From Aquatica leii (taxonomy: Eukaryota > Arthropoda > Insecta > Coleoptera > Lampyridae): DNA of 64,000 bases. The notes under the pieces were generated by a model, which was given only the letters and a program-made list of their open reading frames with translations, ran no database searches and was not told the origin of the DNA. Both the position numbers and the translations under genes were made by a program. The stretch covers positions 237,550,104 to 237,614,103 of the forward strand of contig CM069432.1 in assembly GCA_035610365.1 (NCBI GenBank). The letters are read 5' to 3'. This document shows positions 37,201 to 49,179 of the stretch, one piece after another (within the stretch, counting starts at the first letter, position 1; each line of letters starts with the position of its first letter).

Positions 37201-37689
37201 AAATCGTAGTCTACAGGCGAGGAGAAGGACGCGCTTGATAAACTTGGGGTATAAAGCATTTTGTTTGGTTTTTTTCAAGTCTTTTTTTTACCTACGCCTG
37301 TTTATTCAATTAACTCTATCACTTTTTTACAGGTACTTTTGGGTTTATATATGCCACTTCTGAAGTGTACGACTAAACAATAATACTTTTTAATAACGAA
37401 TTTGTTAAACATAATGCAAAGTTTCATGACTATACGTCATATCGGACTAAGAAACGGTGACAACGTATCAGATAATAAACGACATACCATTTATAACAGA
37501 CTTACCCACCGTTTACATGCAACTTTAAAAGAAGCACCCATGTAACATTGAAACAATATGGAAAACCATAACAAAATATAAATTGCAGCAATCTCACCAA
37601 CTAAAAAAAATTAAAAAAGGGGTAAGATCAGTTAAGGACAAAGATGATACGTTAAACCCCTTATAGATTTTTTTTTACTTTCCTTGATA

Positions 37690-40190
37690 TGTCCATTCTC
37701 TCTAACATTCGGCGTTAATTATATCTCTCCTTCAGTTCAAAGTACCTACTACTTTATTTTTCTTTATCGTTGACTGGGCCAAAATTTCTTCTTAATATTC
37801 TTCCTTCCCAAAAATACAGCAGTCGCTCTCCTTTTTTGTTTTAGAGTCCATGTTCCAAATCCGTAAATTACAATTGGTCTTACTACTGATCTGTACACTT
37901 TAATTTAGAATTTATCAAGATATCCTTTGATTTAAATACTTTTTGCAGCCCATAAAAACACCTATTTCCGGCCGTTATTCTTGCTGTAATGACTACCATA
38001 CACTCATTTTTAACGTAACTATTTAACCGAGATATTTAAGCTCCTTCACTTTTTTAAATACATTGTGACCTGTTTGCACACTTCCTTGCTCTGCTATATT
38101 TTTTGCTGTTATCATAACCATAAATTTTTCATCATTTATTATAAGTCCCGTAATTTTTGCCGCTTCTTCCATTTATAAATTAATATTTCTTTCAATTCTG
38201 ACTATCTTCTATTTATAATCACCAAATCTGATAATTCCCGACTTTGTCTTCGATTACCGTCATTAACTTTTTTGCTAGTGTTGTACCCAGTATGTTATAT
38301 CCCACATCTAATAAAGTTATTTCCCGGAAGTTTTGGCATACTGTTTTGTTCCCCCGTTTGTTTAAAGGACATATTATTGCCACGTTCCACTTATCCACCA
38401 TCTCCTCTTTCTTCCACTTGTTTTTCATCAAATTACACATTTTTTTCTTCCAGTTATTTCCCTTTATATTTCAGCATCTCTGCTACTATGCAATCTTCCC
38501 CTGGAGATTTGTTATTTTTTAAATGTTTTACTATTTCTATTATTTCTTCTTGTGTTGGTAAATTCCTTACCTTCTGTTGTTCCTGTCTTTTAATCTTTTG
38601 CACCTCAGTTATGTCTTGCTTATTTAGGTTTAACAACTGTCCTGTTTTTTTCGTAGTCACTAGTTTTCGTACTTCAAACTCTTTTTTCTTCCTTCTACAT
38701 ATTCTCTTAGCCTTCGATTTTCTTTCGTTCCCGATTTTCTTTACTTAAGTTATCCATCGTTTTTATTTTTGCTGCATTTCGCTTCTATATTGCTTTCTTG
38801 CATTCTTTGTCATACCATTCTTTTTTTCGATTTTCTGTATTCACTCTTGATGAAATTTCCACGGCTGTCTTTATAGTTGATCTGTTTATTTGTTCCCACA
38901 GATCTTCTAGATTTCCATACTCCTTTTCTGTTAATTTTCCACTTATACCTCTTATGTATCGCCTGGTTGTTTGCTTATTCCGTATGAATTTGTTTATGTT
39001 AAACTTGCACTTTACTATCACCTGTTCTTTTGTCTTTACTTTATTTTCTGATTATACTTCCGCTATGCTAAAAAAAAGGTACGTATCGTAGTCCGCTCTT
39101 CTACAGCTTCGCACATCCTATGTCTTGCTCCTATCATAACATGGTCAATCTGATTGCTTGTTATTCCATACGGTGACATTCATGTTTCTTTATGACTTTT
39201 TTTGTGCATGAATCCTGTACTGCTTAGAATGAAATCATTACTACTAGTCAGGTTTATGAAACGTTGCTTGTTATTATTGTTCTCTTTGTGCATGCTATGT
39301 TTTATTATAATTGTTTTATACTGTTTTTCCTTTCCCACTTTTGCATTGAATTTTCCTAATATTATTTTTACATAGTGTCTTAGGGTTTCATCTAGTATTT
39401 CTTGTACCTGTGCATGAAAGAACTCTTTCTCCTCGTCCCCTTTATCTTCTGTCGGAGAATGTACGCTGTAAATCGTAATTTTAAAGAATTTTCATTTTAT
39501 TCCTGGCACCGCCAGAGTTTCATTACCGGTTTTAATTTTTTTTAGCTTTGAATTAAAATTCTTTAATCACAGTATTTTTGTTAATACTCTATGTTTATAT
39601 TTTGTTGTTTATTACAAATCCTGTTCCGAATTAACTTCCTTTTGCCACACTATATGCTATTGTGTAATCCCCTGATCCTCTTATTCCACTATAGTTCCAT
39701 ATCATTTCTTGCACTGCTACAATATCTAATTGATACCTTGTTATTTCGTTTATTAAGTTCGTCTTTAAACTTTTATACATTCCATGTACCTAACCAAAAA
39801 TTTGGTTCCTATTTTTTTTCGTAGCTATTTATTTGTCTATCTTCATTTCAGAAGAATCGACACTTTTTACTAAATTTTTTGGACGCCGTCCACTATTTGT
39901 AATAATTTTCATTTACTTCTACAATTCATCATCGTCATCGTTCTCTGGCGATCTCATGATTGACGTCTTTGCTTTATTCATCTTATCATTTATTTTTGAC
40001 AGTTGTTTCACTTCATTAGCCTTTAAATCCTCTAGCGTATACTCCTTTCCGTCCATTAAAAGTTTGTTATATCTCAATCGTGCCTTTTTTCCGTATTCTC
40101 TTATTTGTTTCAGATATTGACGCAACTTCTTCGTTATTCCCTTACTGTTCAGACTTCATCTTATAGACCATAAGTCGCCTACCCGTTAAA
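37690..40190 (-). mobile_element. LINE with APE-type endonuclease, internally deleted (RTE-like?)
   Basis: From right to left on the minus strand: a basic N-terminal segment (KKARLRYNKLLMDGKEYTL, about 40.0-40.1 kb); endonuclease blocks (FKITIYSVHSPTEDKGD, ILGKFNAKVG where the family has GDFN, QIDHVMIGARHRM, 39.1-39.5 kb); a linker (KKEWYDKECKKA); then reverse transcriptase (HLKNNKSPGEDCI, AIICPLNKRGNKTVCQNF, 38.2-38.65 kb). After NYQIW the text jumps to TGLIINDEKFMVM, so the part with the catalytic YADD is deleted. The C-terminus reaches about 37.75 kb. Several frame changes. A/T-rich repeats at about 37.6 kb may be the 3' tail. Confidence 0.75.
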
Positions 40191-40820
40191 TCATAATTTT
40201 TTTAATGTTTTCTCAAAATGATTAAAGAAACTGCAGACTTAGATTAACTAATTCCATCATCATTAATTCTGATATCGAGAACACTACTCGATAGTGCATC
40301 AAAAAACTGTAAACAGCATTACGGAAAGCCTTGAAATAAAAAAAACTATGCGCATACATATTTTTAAATATCTTGCAAACATTCAATAAAGTCTGGCATA
40401 TACTTTCTAATAAAATCTAAACGAGAAAATATTCCCAGTTAAAATTACTGTGGTCAGTTTTCTATTAAATTTTTGACATACCAACCACCCAGGACACGGT
40501 TATAGCAATGTTTGCCGACAATACCGCGATTTTATCCATAACTGACACGGCAAGAGATGCAACACCAAATTTGCAGTCATTTTAATTTCTTAGAAGTTTA
40601 GTTTCGTCGTTGGAAAATTACAGTTAAAAGTAATAAGTATGCACAAATAACCTGTACGAATCAAAGTACTCAATCTCTACAATTAAAAACAAATAATACC
40701 TCAGCACCAAGAAAAATAAAAGTAAAGTACTTTGGTTTACACTTGAATCAAAAACTAACTTAGTGTGAACATATAAAAACCAAAAGAGACTAACTAAGTC
40801 TCAAACTCCAACAAAGAGAT
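40191..40820. other. No recognisable gene
   Basis: Probable leader side of the LTR at 40821. No coding signature. Confidence 0.4.
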
Positions 40821-41571
40821 TGTTATGTTAAAAAGTTGGTAGATCTTTTTTCGAGTATAAAATTTGTCCCTCGTCACGCCCCACCTTTCGTACCCGGCTG
40901 TCAAACGAATTTATTTTCCGTTAATGCTTTGTATAACACGGACCGTTCTTAGCGGTATATCTACGCCCAACGAGGTTTTCACCATTAGGTTATTTCACGT
41001 GAATATGTGAATTAATTTTGTGGATATTTAGTGGAAGCTTAGTCGGAGTAAGTCGTTAGATTTGTTTGTATTGGGGGTTTAATTTGATTCTTTCCTAATT
41101 GTCTATAGCGGATTTCTATAGCCCCCACACGTTTTCTTTACCGGTGACAATAACAAACAGGTAGCATATTTGGGGAAACATTTCCATGACGTCACGTTAG
41201 TATAACTTAATTATTTACAGCGTCAAGGGGTTGGAAACCTTCAAATTGCAATTTCTTTTGAAAGGAGCTGCTACCATCAATTGCTACGTTAAGTTGAAGG
41301 AAAACGCAGCTTATTTGCTATTTCAAATGATTGTATGCTTTGAAAACGAAATGTATTTGTGTTGACGCCATATGTACGTTTTGTGTTAGATTTAATATTA
41401 CGTTTTAAGTAACACAAGTACGGTAGCTAATCCCCTACTGGATAAAACCTAACTGTGAGTATTACAATTTCTAATTTTACGATTAGTACCTCGGTAGTCA
41501 TGCCGATTGTTGACCGTACGTGCATGTTCGGTTAATACAATTAATTATGGACCATGTACTAGTTTGTTACA
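40821..41571 (-). repeat. LTR, right member of the pair
   Basis: 751 bp from TGTTATGTTAAAAAG to TAGTTTGTTACA. Flanks GAGAT and GGTCA do not match, so it is not a simple solo LTR. On the minus strand TGGAGTTTGAGAC lies shortly beyond its end and could be a primer site. Confidence 0.65.
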
Positions 41572-43029
41572 GGTCATGTTTATTTACCTGCAACATTTCA
41601 TAAATTATAAAGTAATTTTTTTTCTAATAAAAAGTATGTTCTTTAAAATCTGTATTGTTTATTGTTAATTACATGTTTACAAGAATTGTTAATTTAAAAA
41701 TTTACAGTAAATTGTAAGTGTTTTGTATTAATTTTAACAGCGTGAAATCTTGACGCAAATACTTTGGATTCTGGTTAATATGTTTAAGTGTTTACGTAAC
41801 AAAAAAAATTAGAGTAATAAATAATTGTCACGTTAACAAAAAAAACCTTTATACTTTTTACGACACACTATTTAACAAATAATCACGTACATTAAAATAC
41901 ACGCATTACAGAATACTGAATACAAAAAGTACGCTGTTATTAATAAATAACCTTTATTCATTTATCCCTATTTAATTAAGTTTTGCATATGCATATCATA
42001 AAAGAACACGTTTTTTTTTAATTTTAGGTGACTATTACAAATAATCTGTATGCATGTTTCTTTTGATAAAAGTGACAAATGTGTTTATATTTACAGTTAC
42101 TCCGATTTCCCGGATTTCTAAACGATATTGCGATCATATCGAGCTGTTTTATTGTAAACTTGCAGTTTAAATGAACTTTAGAACGCTTTTAGCATATTTA
42201 ATGTTTCATCATATGAATATACATTGAAAGTCTAACAATTAACTGTTAAATGTGTTGTAATCTTTGTTATCCGGAATATGTATGAACTGGAAATATTTCG
42301 TTTGCATAGTTTTGCATAGTTCAGGTAATAGATAAGCTAGGCACAATTGGAATGTCCCTAAAAATAGTAATGGTCTGTGTACGTTCTAAATGCCTCTGAA
42401 ATATACCCCTGATAGCTTTATATTACCAAGAAAATTGTATTTGTTTTGTTTTAATGTTTTTGTTATAAATACCTTAGAATTAATTAACTAAAAACAATTT
42501 CATATTTATAAAATTAATTAACTACCATGCACATAGTGGTTTTAGTTAAAGTTGTACATACAAAACGTTTATAAAATATTTATTTCAAAATTGCTAACAG
42601 TTATTTATATTAATCTAAATAATTATAAAAGTTGGGTTTAACAAAAATCAAAACATTTAAGATATCTTTTATTGTAAAAAAATATTATTAAAATTAAATT
42701 AATTTTAAGCGTAGAGTTTTAACTAACTAGTACATTTAAAAGCATAGCAATCATAATTATTCAACAAATAAAGTTGTTAATGATCGGGATTAATAATCGT
42801 GACATTTTAACGTCGTTAGCGAGTATAAGGAGCGATCGCGTTAATATTGTCAAGAAAACACATTTTTCACATGAAAGATTAAGTTCAAAATAAAAAGAAA
42901 AACAAAATGCCAATAATTTAAGAAAAAAAAGTGTGTCGCTGTATTTCCTCTACTTGTGCTTTTAAATAAATAGTAAACAATATACGGTAACTACTAAAAA
43001 AGTAACTACAAAGGCAATAAACGTTTGGG
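41572..43029. other. AT-rich DNA without a gene
   Basis: No ORF, repeat or RNA signature recognised. Confidence 0.45.
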
Positions 43030-44148
43030 ATATCAAATATAGCCCATCTATGTGATATATAGTCACAATCAGAACATAAACGTTACCAATGCATTAAAAA
43101 TATATGGATTCCTGTCAACACCTACAAGTTCCTAGTAGATCAAAGTAGTACAGTAAAACAACGACGACTCCAAGCAAAGTGGTTCGATTTACTTTTAACG
43201 TAAAAAAACTTTTTTTTGCAGAACCTGTGTTTACTTTTTAGTAAAAAAGTTGTTGGCGGAATAAAAAATTTAAGAAACTAATCACTGAACTGATAAACAA
43301 CTATAAAAAAGCTACAAAAGGCTTAAAAACTCACCAAGAAAACGTCTACTACTATAAGAGTTTGTCAGACATTAAACATTTTTTTGCTTCCGTTAAAGGA
43401 AGAAACTGACGATAATAGAAAAAAAAAATGTGGAAGAAAATAAGAAATTATGATTTATAATCAAAACGTAATGCTTTGTAGGCTATTTTAAAGAGTACGT
43501 AAAAGTTAATTTACTTTATGAAGATTGCTGCAAACAAAGAAACTCCTTAAAACTGTTGTGCACCACAATAAATTCGAGTATCAAAAATTGCACCACTATA
43601 GATATGGTCAAGAAATATGCTTTGATTGTCAGAAATCCTGTTACGTCACGAATCTAAGGTCTACCCAAAATACACAAAGAAAAAGTATCGTTTAGACCGA
43701 TAATGAAGTCTATTCATTCACCCACACATCAGTTAGCACGATATCTAGCTACAAAACTTTTACCGTTGAAAGAAAATACAAAAACACACGTTAAAGACTT
43801 TATAGATTTTGTAAGCAAACTCCAGAACGTGCGTATAAAAAAATATCCTTCTCTTTAATAAACCTCCAATCGACGAAACGTTGTTTCTGCTGAAACAAAA
43901 AGTTACTGAAAGAGTAGTTCTGCTTGTCGAAGTCTGTTTCAAAAATACTTTTTTTAGTTGTGACACCAATTTATTTGAACAAGTAGAAGGAGCGGCTATA
44001 AATTCATCGTTTTCTTCAGTTATAGCCAATCTCTACATGGCGCATTTTGAAACTGAAGGATTAAGGAAAACTGAACTCGAACCAAAATCTTGGTTCAGAT
44101 ATGTTAATGATACGTACATCCGCTTTACTATAATATTAGAAAATAACA
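43030..44148 (+). mobile_element. Penelope-like reverse transcriptase remnant, left copy
   Basis: Plus-strand blocks follow the Penelope order: a YxLPKIHK-like region with SFRPIMKSIHSPTHQLARYL (about 43.65-43.75 kb), FEQVEGAAINSSFSSVIANLYMAHFE (given here as the region 43.97-44.05 kb, key parts EGAA and SSVIANLYM), and PKSWFRYVNDTYI (the YVDD equivalent, about 44.09-44.12 kb). It stops at 44148, where a Gypsy LTR begins. Upstream helices (about 43.1-43.4 kb) are poorly preserved. Fossil with several breaks. Confidence 0.75.
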
Positions 44149-45239
44149 TGTTACGTGCATAAATTTAAATAATGCATTACCCTGTATATCAGTTTAATTA
44201 AAATTACTTTGATATTTCTTGACGCCATCTATCGGGTTCGTTGGTCACTTTGTATTGAGCAGACGACATCCGGTGACAGACCGGCATTTTTCACTTTCAC
44301 ATCGTGCAAGTTAGTACCTATGTCTGCGTGAATTGAATATCGTTTTTCAAAAATCATCCACGTGTTGGGACACGATGGAAATTAGTAGTTTCTCTTAAAT
44401 AATTGATTTCATCCACGCAGACGCCATGTGCCACCTTCATGAATAGGGGTATTCTTATCGTTACCTAAAATCCTCAAGGGAAAACTATAATCGAAAGCGG
44501 AAGCTCTTAATTACTGGATACGATTGAATTCTATTCGGAGGCCATAACTTAACCTTGATGATTCTCACCTTGTTCGGAAGATCTTAATTATTGGATACGA
44601 GTGAATTCTATTCGGAGGCCATAACTTAACCTTGATGATTCTCACCTTGTTCGGAAGATCTTAATTTTTGGATACGATTGAATTCTATTCGGAGGCAATT
44701 ACTTAATACCACCATAGGCGTAACATTAATGTAACAGCATACGATAAGTGTCGGGTCGTTTACTGTCCCTTAAATGTGTCTTTTATTTGTAGTTTGTGAG
44801 TCGCCAGGTAGACACGATTATTTTTCAGGAAGTTTAATTGCATGAAGCCATTAGGAAAAACGTTTTTCTGAAGGTCGCCCTGGAATTTTGGTAAGTCACT
44901 TTTTCTTGTTCTTATTCATTCGTGTCGCTACGGTGTATATTCACAACTTACTATATTTACTAATTGTACGTGCAAATTGACGTGTTGCTTGTGATTGTTA
45001 CTAAATTAATTTAAGTAAATGACTTATCGCTCGCTGCTTATATCCACCGTAAATTATTATTATTCATGTTACTTATTGATAAAGTTTATATATGTTTTGG
45101 TGGCTACACTTTTGGTTGACGTGTAGTGTAAGTTGCCGATCCTGCTGTTATTCTATTTTGTATGTTCTCGCTAGTACCTACTTAGATTTGACTATTTAAC
45201 TCTTACTATATTTATCGTGATAGAATAATTAAAGTACCA
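44149..45239 (+). repeat. 5' LTR of the gag-only element, first part
   Basis: Matches in reverse the LTR at 17.9-18.99 kb from its first base. Interrupted at 45239 by the younger Gypsy element. ACCA at 45236-45239 is the left copy of that element's target duplication. Confidence 0.8.
44498..44696 (+). repeat. 77-bp tandem repeat inside the LTR, about 2.6 units
   Basis: Units start at 44498, 44575 and 44652 with CGGAAG and contain GAATTCTATTCGGAGGC. They differ at only a few sites, so the expansion is recent. Not present in the other LTR copies in this window. Confidence 0.9.
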
Positions 45240-47269
45240 TGTAACAGGATAAAATCTTAATAACAATTAGGTCCTATGAAAGTTAGGCCAAACAACTTAA
45301 ACAACAATTTCCCGCCTAGAAAAGGTAAAATTTGATAGCGGTATAAGTTTTTTGAAAAAGAATGTAGATACTGATAAGAACGTCAGAACGGAAAATTCGG
45401 TCACTTCTTGTCTTGTCACGTACGAGGTGGAATGTACAACAGAGCCTGTGCTTAGAGCACCCGGAAAATTACCGGATCAATTCTGAAAGTACAATTATTA
45501 TTCTCTGTATATTTGGATTAGTATTATGGATATTTGGTTATCGTGAATTACAGTAGAGAATCACCGTATTGAACGGGATAAAAAGAAACTACCTCATTAC
45601 AAGCAAGCCGCATTACACCTAAGGTAAGCACATTCGATTTTCAGTTTAATCACTAAGCTAACGATAGTCATTTTAGGCTTTTTGTTTTCTGTTTTTGTTT
45701 TTGCCCCTGTTGCTCGTTTCGCTTTATTTTTGCTTTTTATTCGTTCGCTTGGATTATGGTGTTGTAAATACGTTGTATCGCTGTGAGCTGCTTGCGATTT
45801 TGGGCCCTTCCATATACAACTTGTCAACGGGGAAGTTTATGTAACGTAATTCGTCTCGCTGTACTTACTTCGTCAATCTGTCGCATACATACGGGGAACC
45901 TGCTTCGACACCCGGAAGCATTGAGGGCAACATCGACCTACAAAGTATATGATTTAGCGTGTGTTTGGTTAAATATTTGGTACGTACCTTCCCATCGAAG
46001 TTATGCCGAAGACAGCTGCGACAAGGTCAGTCCGTGTATTAGTGTTCGTCCTGATGTACCTGTTATAACTTTAATTGTAAATAGTTAAGATTTGTGAAGT
46101 TTAACTCACCTGATACCACCACAACAAAATAGCACATTCACACAAAAAAAAAATATAGGACATTCATACAAAAAAAATAACATTCACATCACAAAAAAAA
46201 AAAAATAGAACAATCACACCGCACAAAACCAAAAGGAAACATTCACACCCCGAATAAAAAACTACGAACAAAATAAAAGGGATTCTATAAAAACGAAAAT
46301 AAAAAGACATTCAATCGCATGCAACATGTGTCAACTTTCATGCACGTTTTTTTTTACACTGTTGTCACTTGTCACTTAATTAAAGAACGAAAAATCCCGT
46401 CACTTAAAAATTCTTGTTGTGTAAACCGGTCATTGATTCGTATTTAGTTTTGCATTGTGATTATATCATTATTATAAAGAAGGTGATACATTTCTGTAGG
46501 GGATTCCAACGAATAACGTTTGTAATTAACGATAAGCATTTATTTAGTCCTTTGATATTTCTTTTATTGTGGTTATTCTAGTGGCGACGTATATGTATGC
46601 ATATATATATGGTTTACTTGTTATTTTGGGCGTAATTTGACGAATTGCGCGTAGTAGTAGTTTTGGTCCCTGTAAGAAAAGAAAAGATAAAGAAACTAAT
46701 CACCTTTTGTGTTGCATTTAATTCAGTTTGTTTTTTTTTAAACCAACAAGGTTTACAGTTCATTATAGAGGGTTAATGACACGGTGAGTAAGGTACATTT
46801 TGTATATGTATATATTTTATGTGTGTTATATATTTAGTAGATATTAAGGCATTATTATGGGTATGGGGTTTTTGTTTTGTGTTCATTATTGGGGATTTGC
46901 GTAAACGTGGTTGACGCCGGTTATATTTATGTACCATCGATTTTTGGTTAACTGTTGATTTGGTAGAGAAATAAACATCTTTTGGTTCTTTATCCTTGGC
47001 TTTTATTGTTGCCGTCTTTCGCGTGGTGTATTTTAGGTTAGTTGAGTTGGAAGAAGAAAAACCTAGGGTAATCCCTCCACTTGGGTTCCGTGGAGGTTGT
47101 ATGCAGAGTAGTTGCTTCGTTCAGTGGATCACTGAACCCTGGCGCCCGGTAACTGTGACGACCACCAGCACAGTTCCATCAGATCCACGACCCGAACGAG
47201 CTAGCTGGGCGAAGCAATCTACCACCCCCTTCCTCGTCTCCGCACCACCACAGGGAGTAAGGCGTGATA
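45240..47269 (+). repeat. 5' LTR of the young Gypsy element
   Basis: 2030 bp, unusually long for Gypsy. Contains an A-rich CATTCACAC-type simple-repeat patch (about 46125-46250) and TATATATATGG (about 46602-46612). Short open frames inside are identical in both LTRs only because the LTRs are young. Confidence 0.95.
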
Positions 47270-47275
47270 GAGAAT

Positions 47276-47293
47276 TGGCACCCAACGTTTCGG
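47276..47293 (+). promoter_or_regulatory. Primer-binding site, tRNA-Lys-like
   Basis: TGGCACCCAACGTTTCGG starts six bases after the LTR end. It differs slightly from the TGGCGCCCAACG complement of tRNA-Lys 3' ends used by Drosophila gypsy (family knowledge). The tRNA assignment is an inference. Confidence 0.7.
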
Positions 47294-47474
47294 CCTCGAA
47301 AGTCAGTCCTGCAACTACAGTTCTTTTTATTTCTTTATAGTTCTTTTATTCCACTAAGGATTAGTTTTCTTTTTTTTGGTTAGTTCATTGGATATAGTTT
47401 ACATATCTTCTTGTGTACGTTTCTAGTTATTAGTTAGTATAGGTTAAGTTTAAGCAACAACAAAATATTTAAGA

Positions 47475-49058
47475 ATGGATCCTAAATACCTCCTTCGTGA
47501 TGAAGTCGTATACGAATTACGAATTCGTGGAGCACCGATACCAACGACATTACCGGAACTTAGGAAACAACTCAAACAAGTGTTGTCTGTTCGACCACAC
47601 ATAGTAGACGACGAAGTGGATACCGAGCAAGAATTACATCTTTGTACCTTAAAGCTTTCGGACTTGCAAACTGAAATAGAAGACTTCGATTATCAGAATC
47701 GACGTTTAGAATATGAACGAATTACCTCTCGGCTGTTGCACGTACGATCAAGACTAAATGGTTTACAGTCTAGTTCGGAAATGGAAGCGATTAAGGAAAA
47801 TCTTTTAAGCCAGTACCGGACATTATTTCAACAAGTAGGAGAAACATTTCGTCGAGAAGCACCACACACTGAACAACCAAGGATGTCGCAATCTTTAATT
47901 GATATGCCGAACGATGAGTTAGAAGATGTTTTACGACAAACAGAGCATCGATCAAATCGTAATAAAACTCACCAGTCACAGGACAAGCATTCTCCAGAGA
48001 AACCATGCTACAGCACTCAAATTGATTTCGCTGGAAAAACCCACTTTATGGACGAACCACCAACATCGTCGCCTGTTTTTGTAAATACTGCATCAGCAAC
48101 CTGGAACAGTATAGCCAAACAATCACGATTTGCAAATACTACGTGTAGAGAAGACATCTACCAGAACAAATCTGAATATTTTCCTGGTCACTCGCAGTAC
48201 AATTACCGTCAAGATCGATCACCCGCGTTTGTACCATTGTGCAAATGGAACATTACTTTTGACGGCACGACGAATGTCAACGATTTTCTAGAGCGCCTCG
48301 AAGAACTTCGAATATCAAGAGGAGTCACACCCGCCCAAATTTTTCAATCGATTGTAGAAGTCTTATCTGGACCCGCTTTGATGTGGTACCGTTCTTTAAA
48401 ACATCAGTTCACCAATTGGGATGATCTTCAAAAGCAATTGCGAAATACCACTTTACCACGAGACTACGAATGTCGATTATGGGACGAGATTAGACAAAGA
48501 ACTCAAGGAGCTGAAGAGAAAATTGTAGTCTACTTATCAATCATGGAAAACTTATTTAACAGACTTACCCGTAAACCACCAGAAACGGTAAGAATTGATA
48601 TGATTCGCCGGAACCTATTACCGATTTACCAGAGAGCCTTATCGCTGGAAGTAGTGCTATCTTTAGCACAGCTTACTCAAATCTGTAAGTCAATAGAAGA
48701 CGTGAATGATCGGGTACGAACTTTTCAACCACCACCTACCAACATCAAGGATCTGCTAGAGCCTAACTGCATGTATCGAAAACCCATGTATACGGCACGA
48801 ACTGCAGCGGTTGAACAACATCCCATGGAACCGATGATGGAGGGCATTGAACAAGAAACTCCGATTATCAACGCCACTGCGGCAGATACTTCTTGTAGAG
48901 CTGCATACATGAGTACGTGTTGGAACTGCCATCAAGCTGGTCATCGCGCCAACACATGCACTCGGCCCCTACAAAAACATTGTTTTAAATGTGGAACACC
49001 AGGCGAGACTAGTAGGACGTGTCAAAAGTGTTCGGGAAACGGGATGCCAAGGAACTGA
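47475..49058 (+). CDS. gag: Gag polyprotein of the young Gypsy element
   Basis: 527 codons from the first ATG after the leader. The N-terminus has a SAP-like helix pattern (LRDEVVYELRIRGAPI, then TLPELRKQLKQVL). A predicted coiled-coil stretch follows at about residues 75-125. The capsid (retrotrans_gag) part lies at about residues 255-420 with WNITFDGTTNVNDFLERLEE, VLSGPALMWYRSL and IRRNLLP. A nucleocapsid zinc knuckle CWNCHQAGHRANTC is near residue 485, and a second Cys-rich block CFKCG follows. Gag of this class forms the virus-like particle that packages the RNA. It is the only long uninterrupted frame of the element. Confidence 0.9.
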   Translation: MDPKYLLRDEVVYELRIRGAPIPTTLPELRKQLKQVLSVRPHIVDDEVDTEQELHLCTLKLSDLQTEIEDFDYQNRRLEYERITSRLLHVRSRLNGLQSSSEMEAIKENLLSQYRTLFQQVGETFRREAPHTEQPRMSQSLIDMPNDELEDVLRQTEHRSNRNKTHQSQDKHSPEKPCYSTQIDFAGKTHFMDEPPTSSPVFVNTASATWNSIAKQSRFANTTCREDIYQNKSEYFPGHSQYNYRQDRSPAFVPLCKWNITFDGTTNVNDFLERLEELRISRGVTPAQIFQSIVEVLSGPALMWYRSLKHQFTNWDDLQKQLRNTTLPRDYECRLWDEIRQRTQGAEEKIVVYLSIMENLFNRLTRKPPETVRIDMIRRNLLPIYQRALSLEVVLSLAQLTQICKSIEDVNDRVRTFQPPPTNIKDLLEPNCMYRKPMYTARTAAVEQHPMEPMMEGIEQETPIINATAADTSCRAAYMSTCWNCHQAGHRANTCTRPLQKHCFKCGTPGETSRTCQKCSGNGMPRN

Positions 49059-49179
49059 AAGGTAGGCCTTTTCCTTCGCAACCCAGCGACCTACCGAACA
49101 GCATATCACCTCAAACCGAACATCTGAAGCAAAGCATCTTATTGGACTACATTATTGACCATGCTCAGGAGATAAAAGA

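Noticed and set aside
38272-38748. Plus-strand open frame of 158 codons
   Set aside because: It is the antisense of the LINE reverse transcriptase region, whose minus-strand text is clearly conserved.
45783-46088. 101-codon frame found identically at 53147-53452
   Set aside because: Both lie in the LTRs of one young element. Identity reflects LTR youth, not coding conservation, and the text has no known motif.
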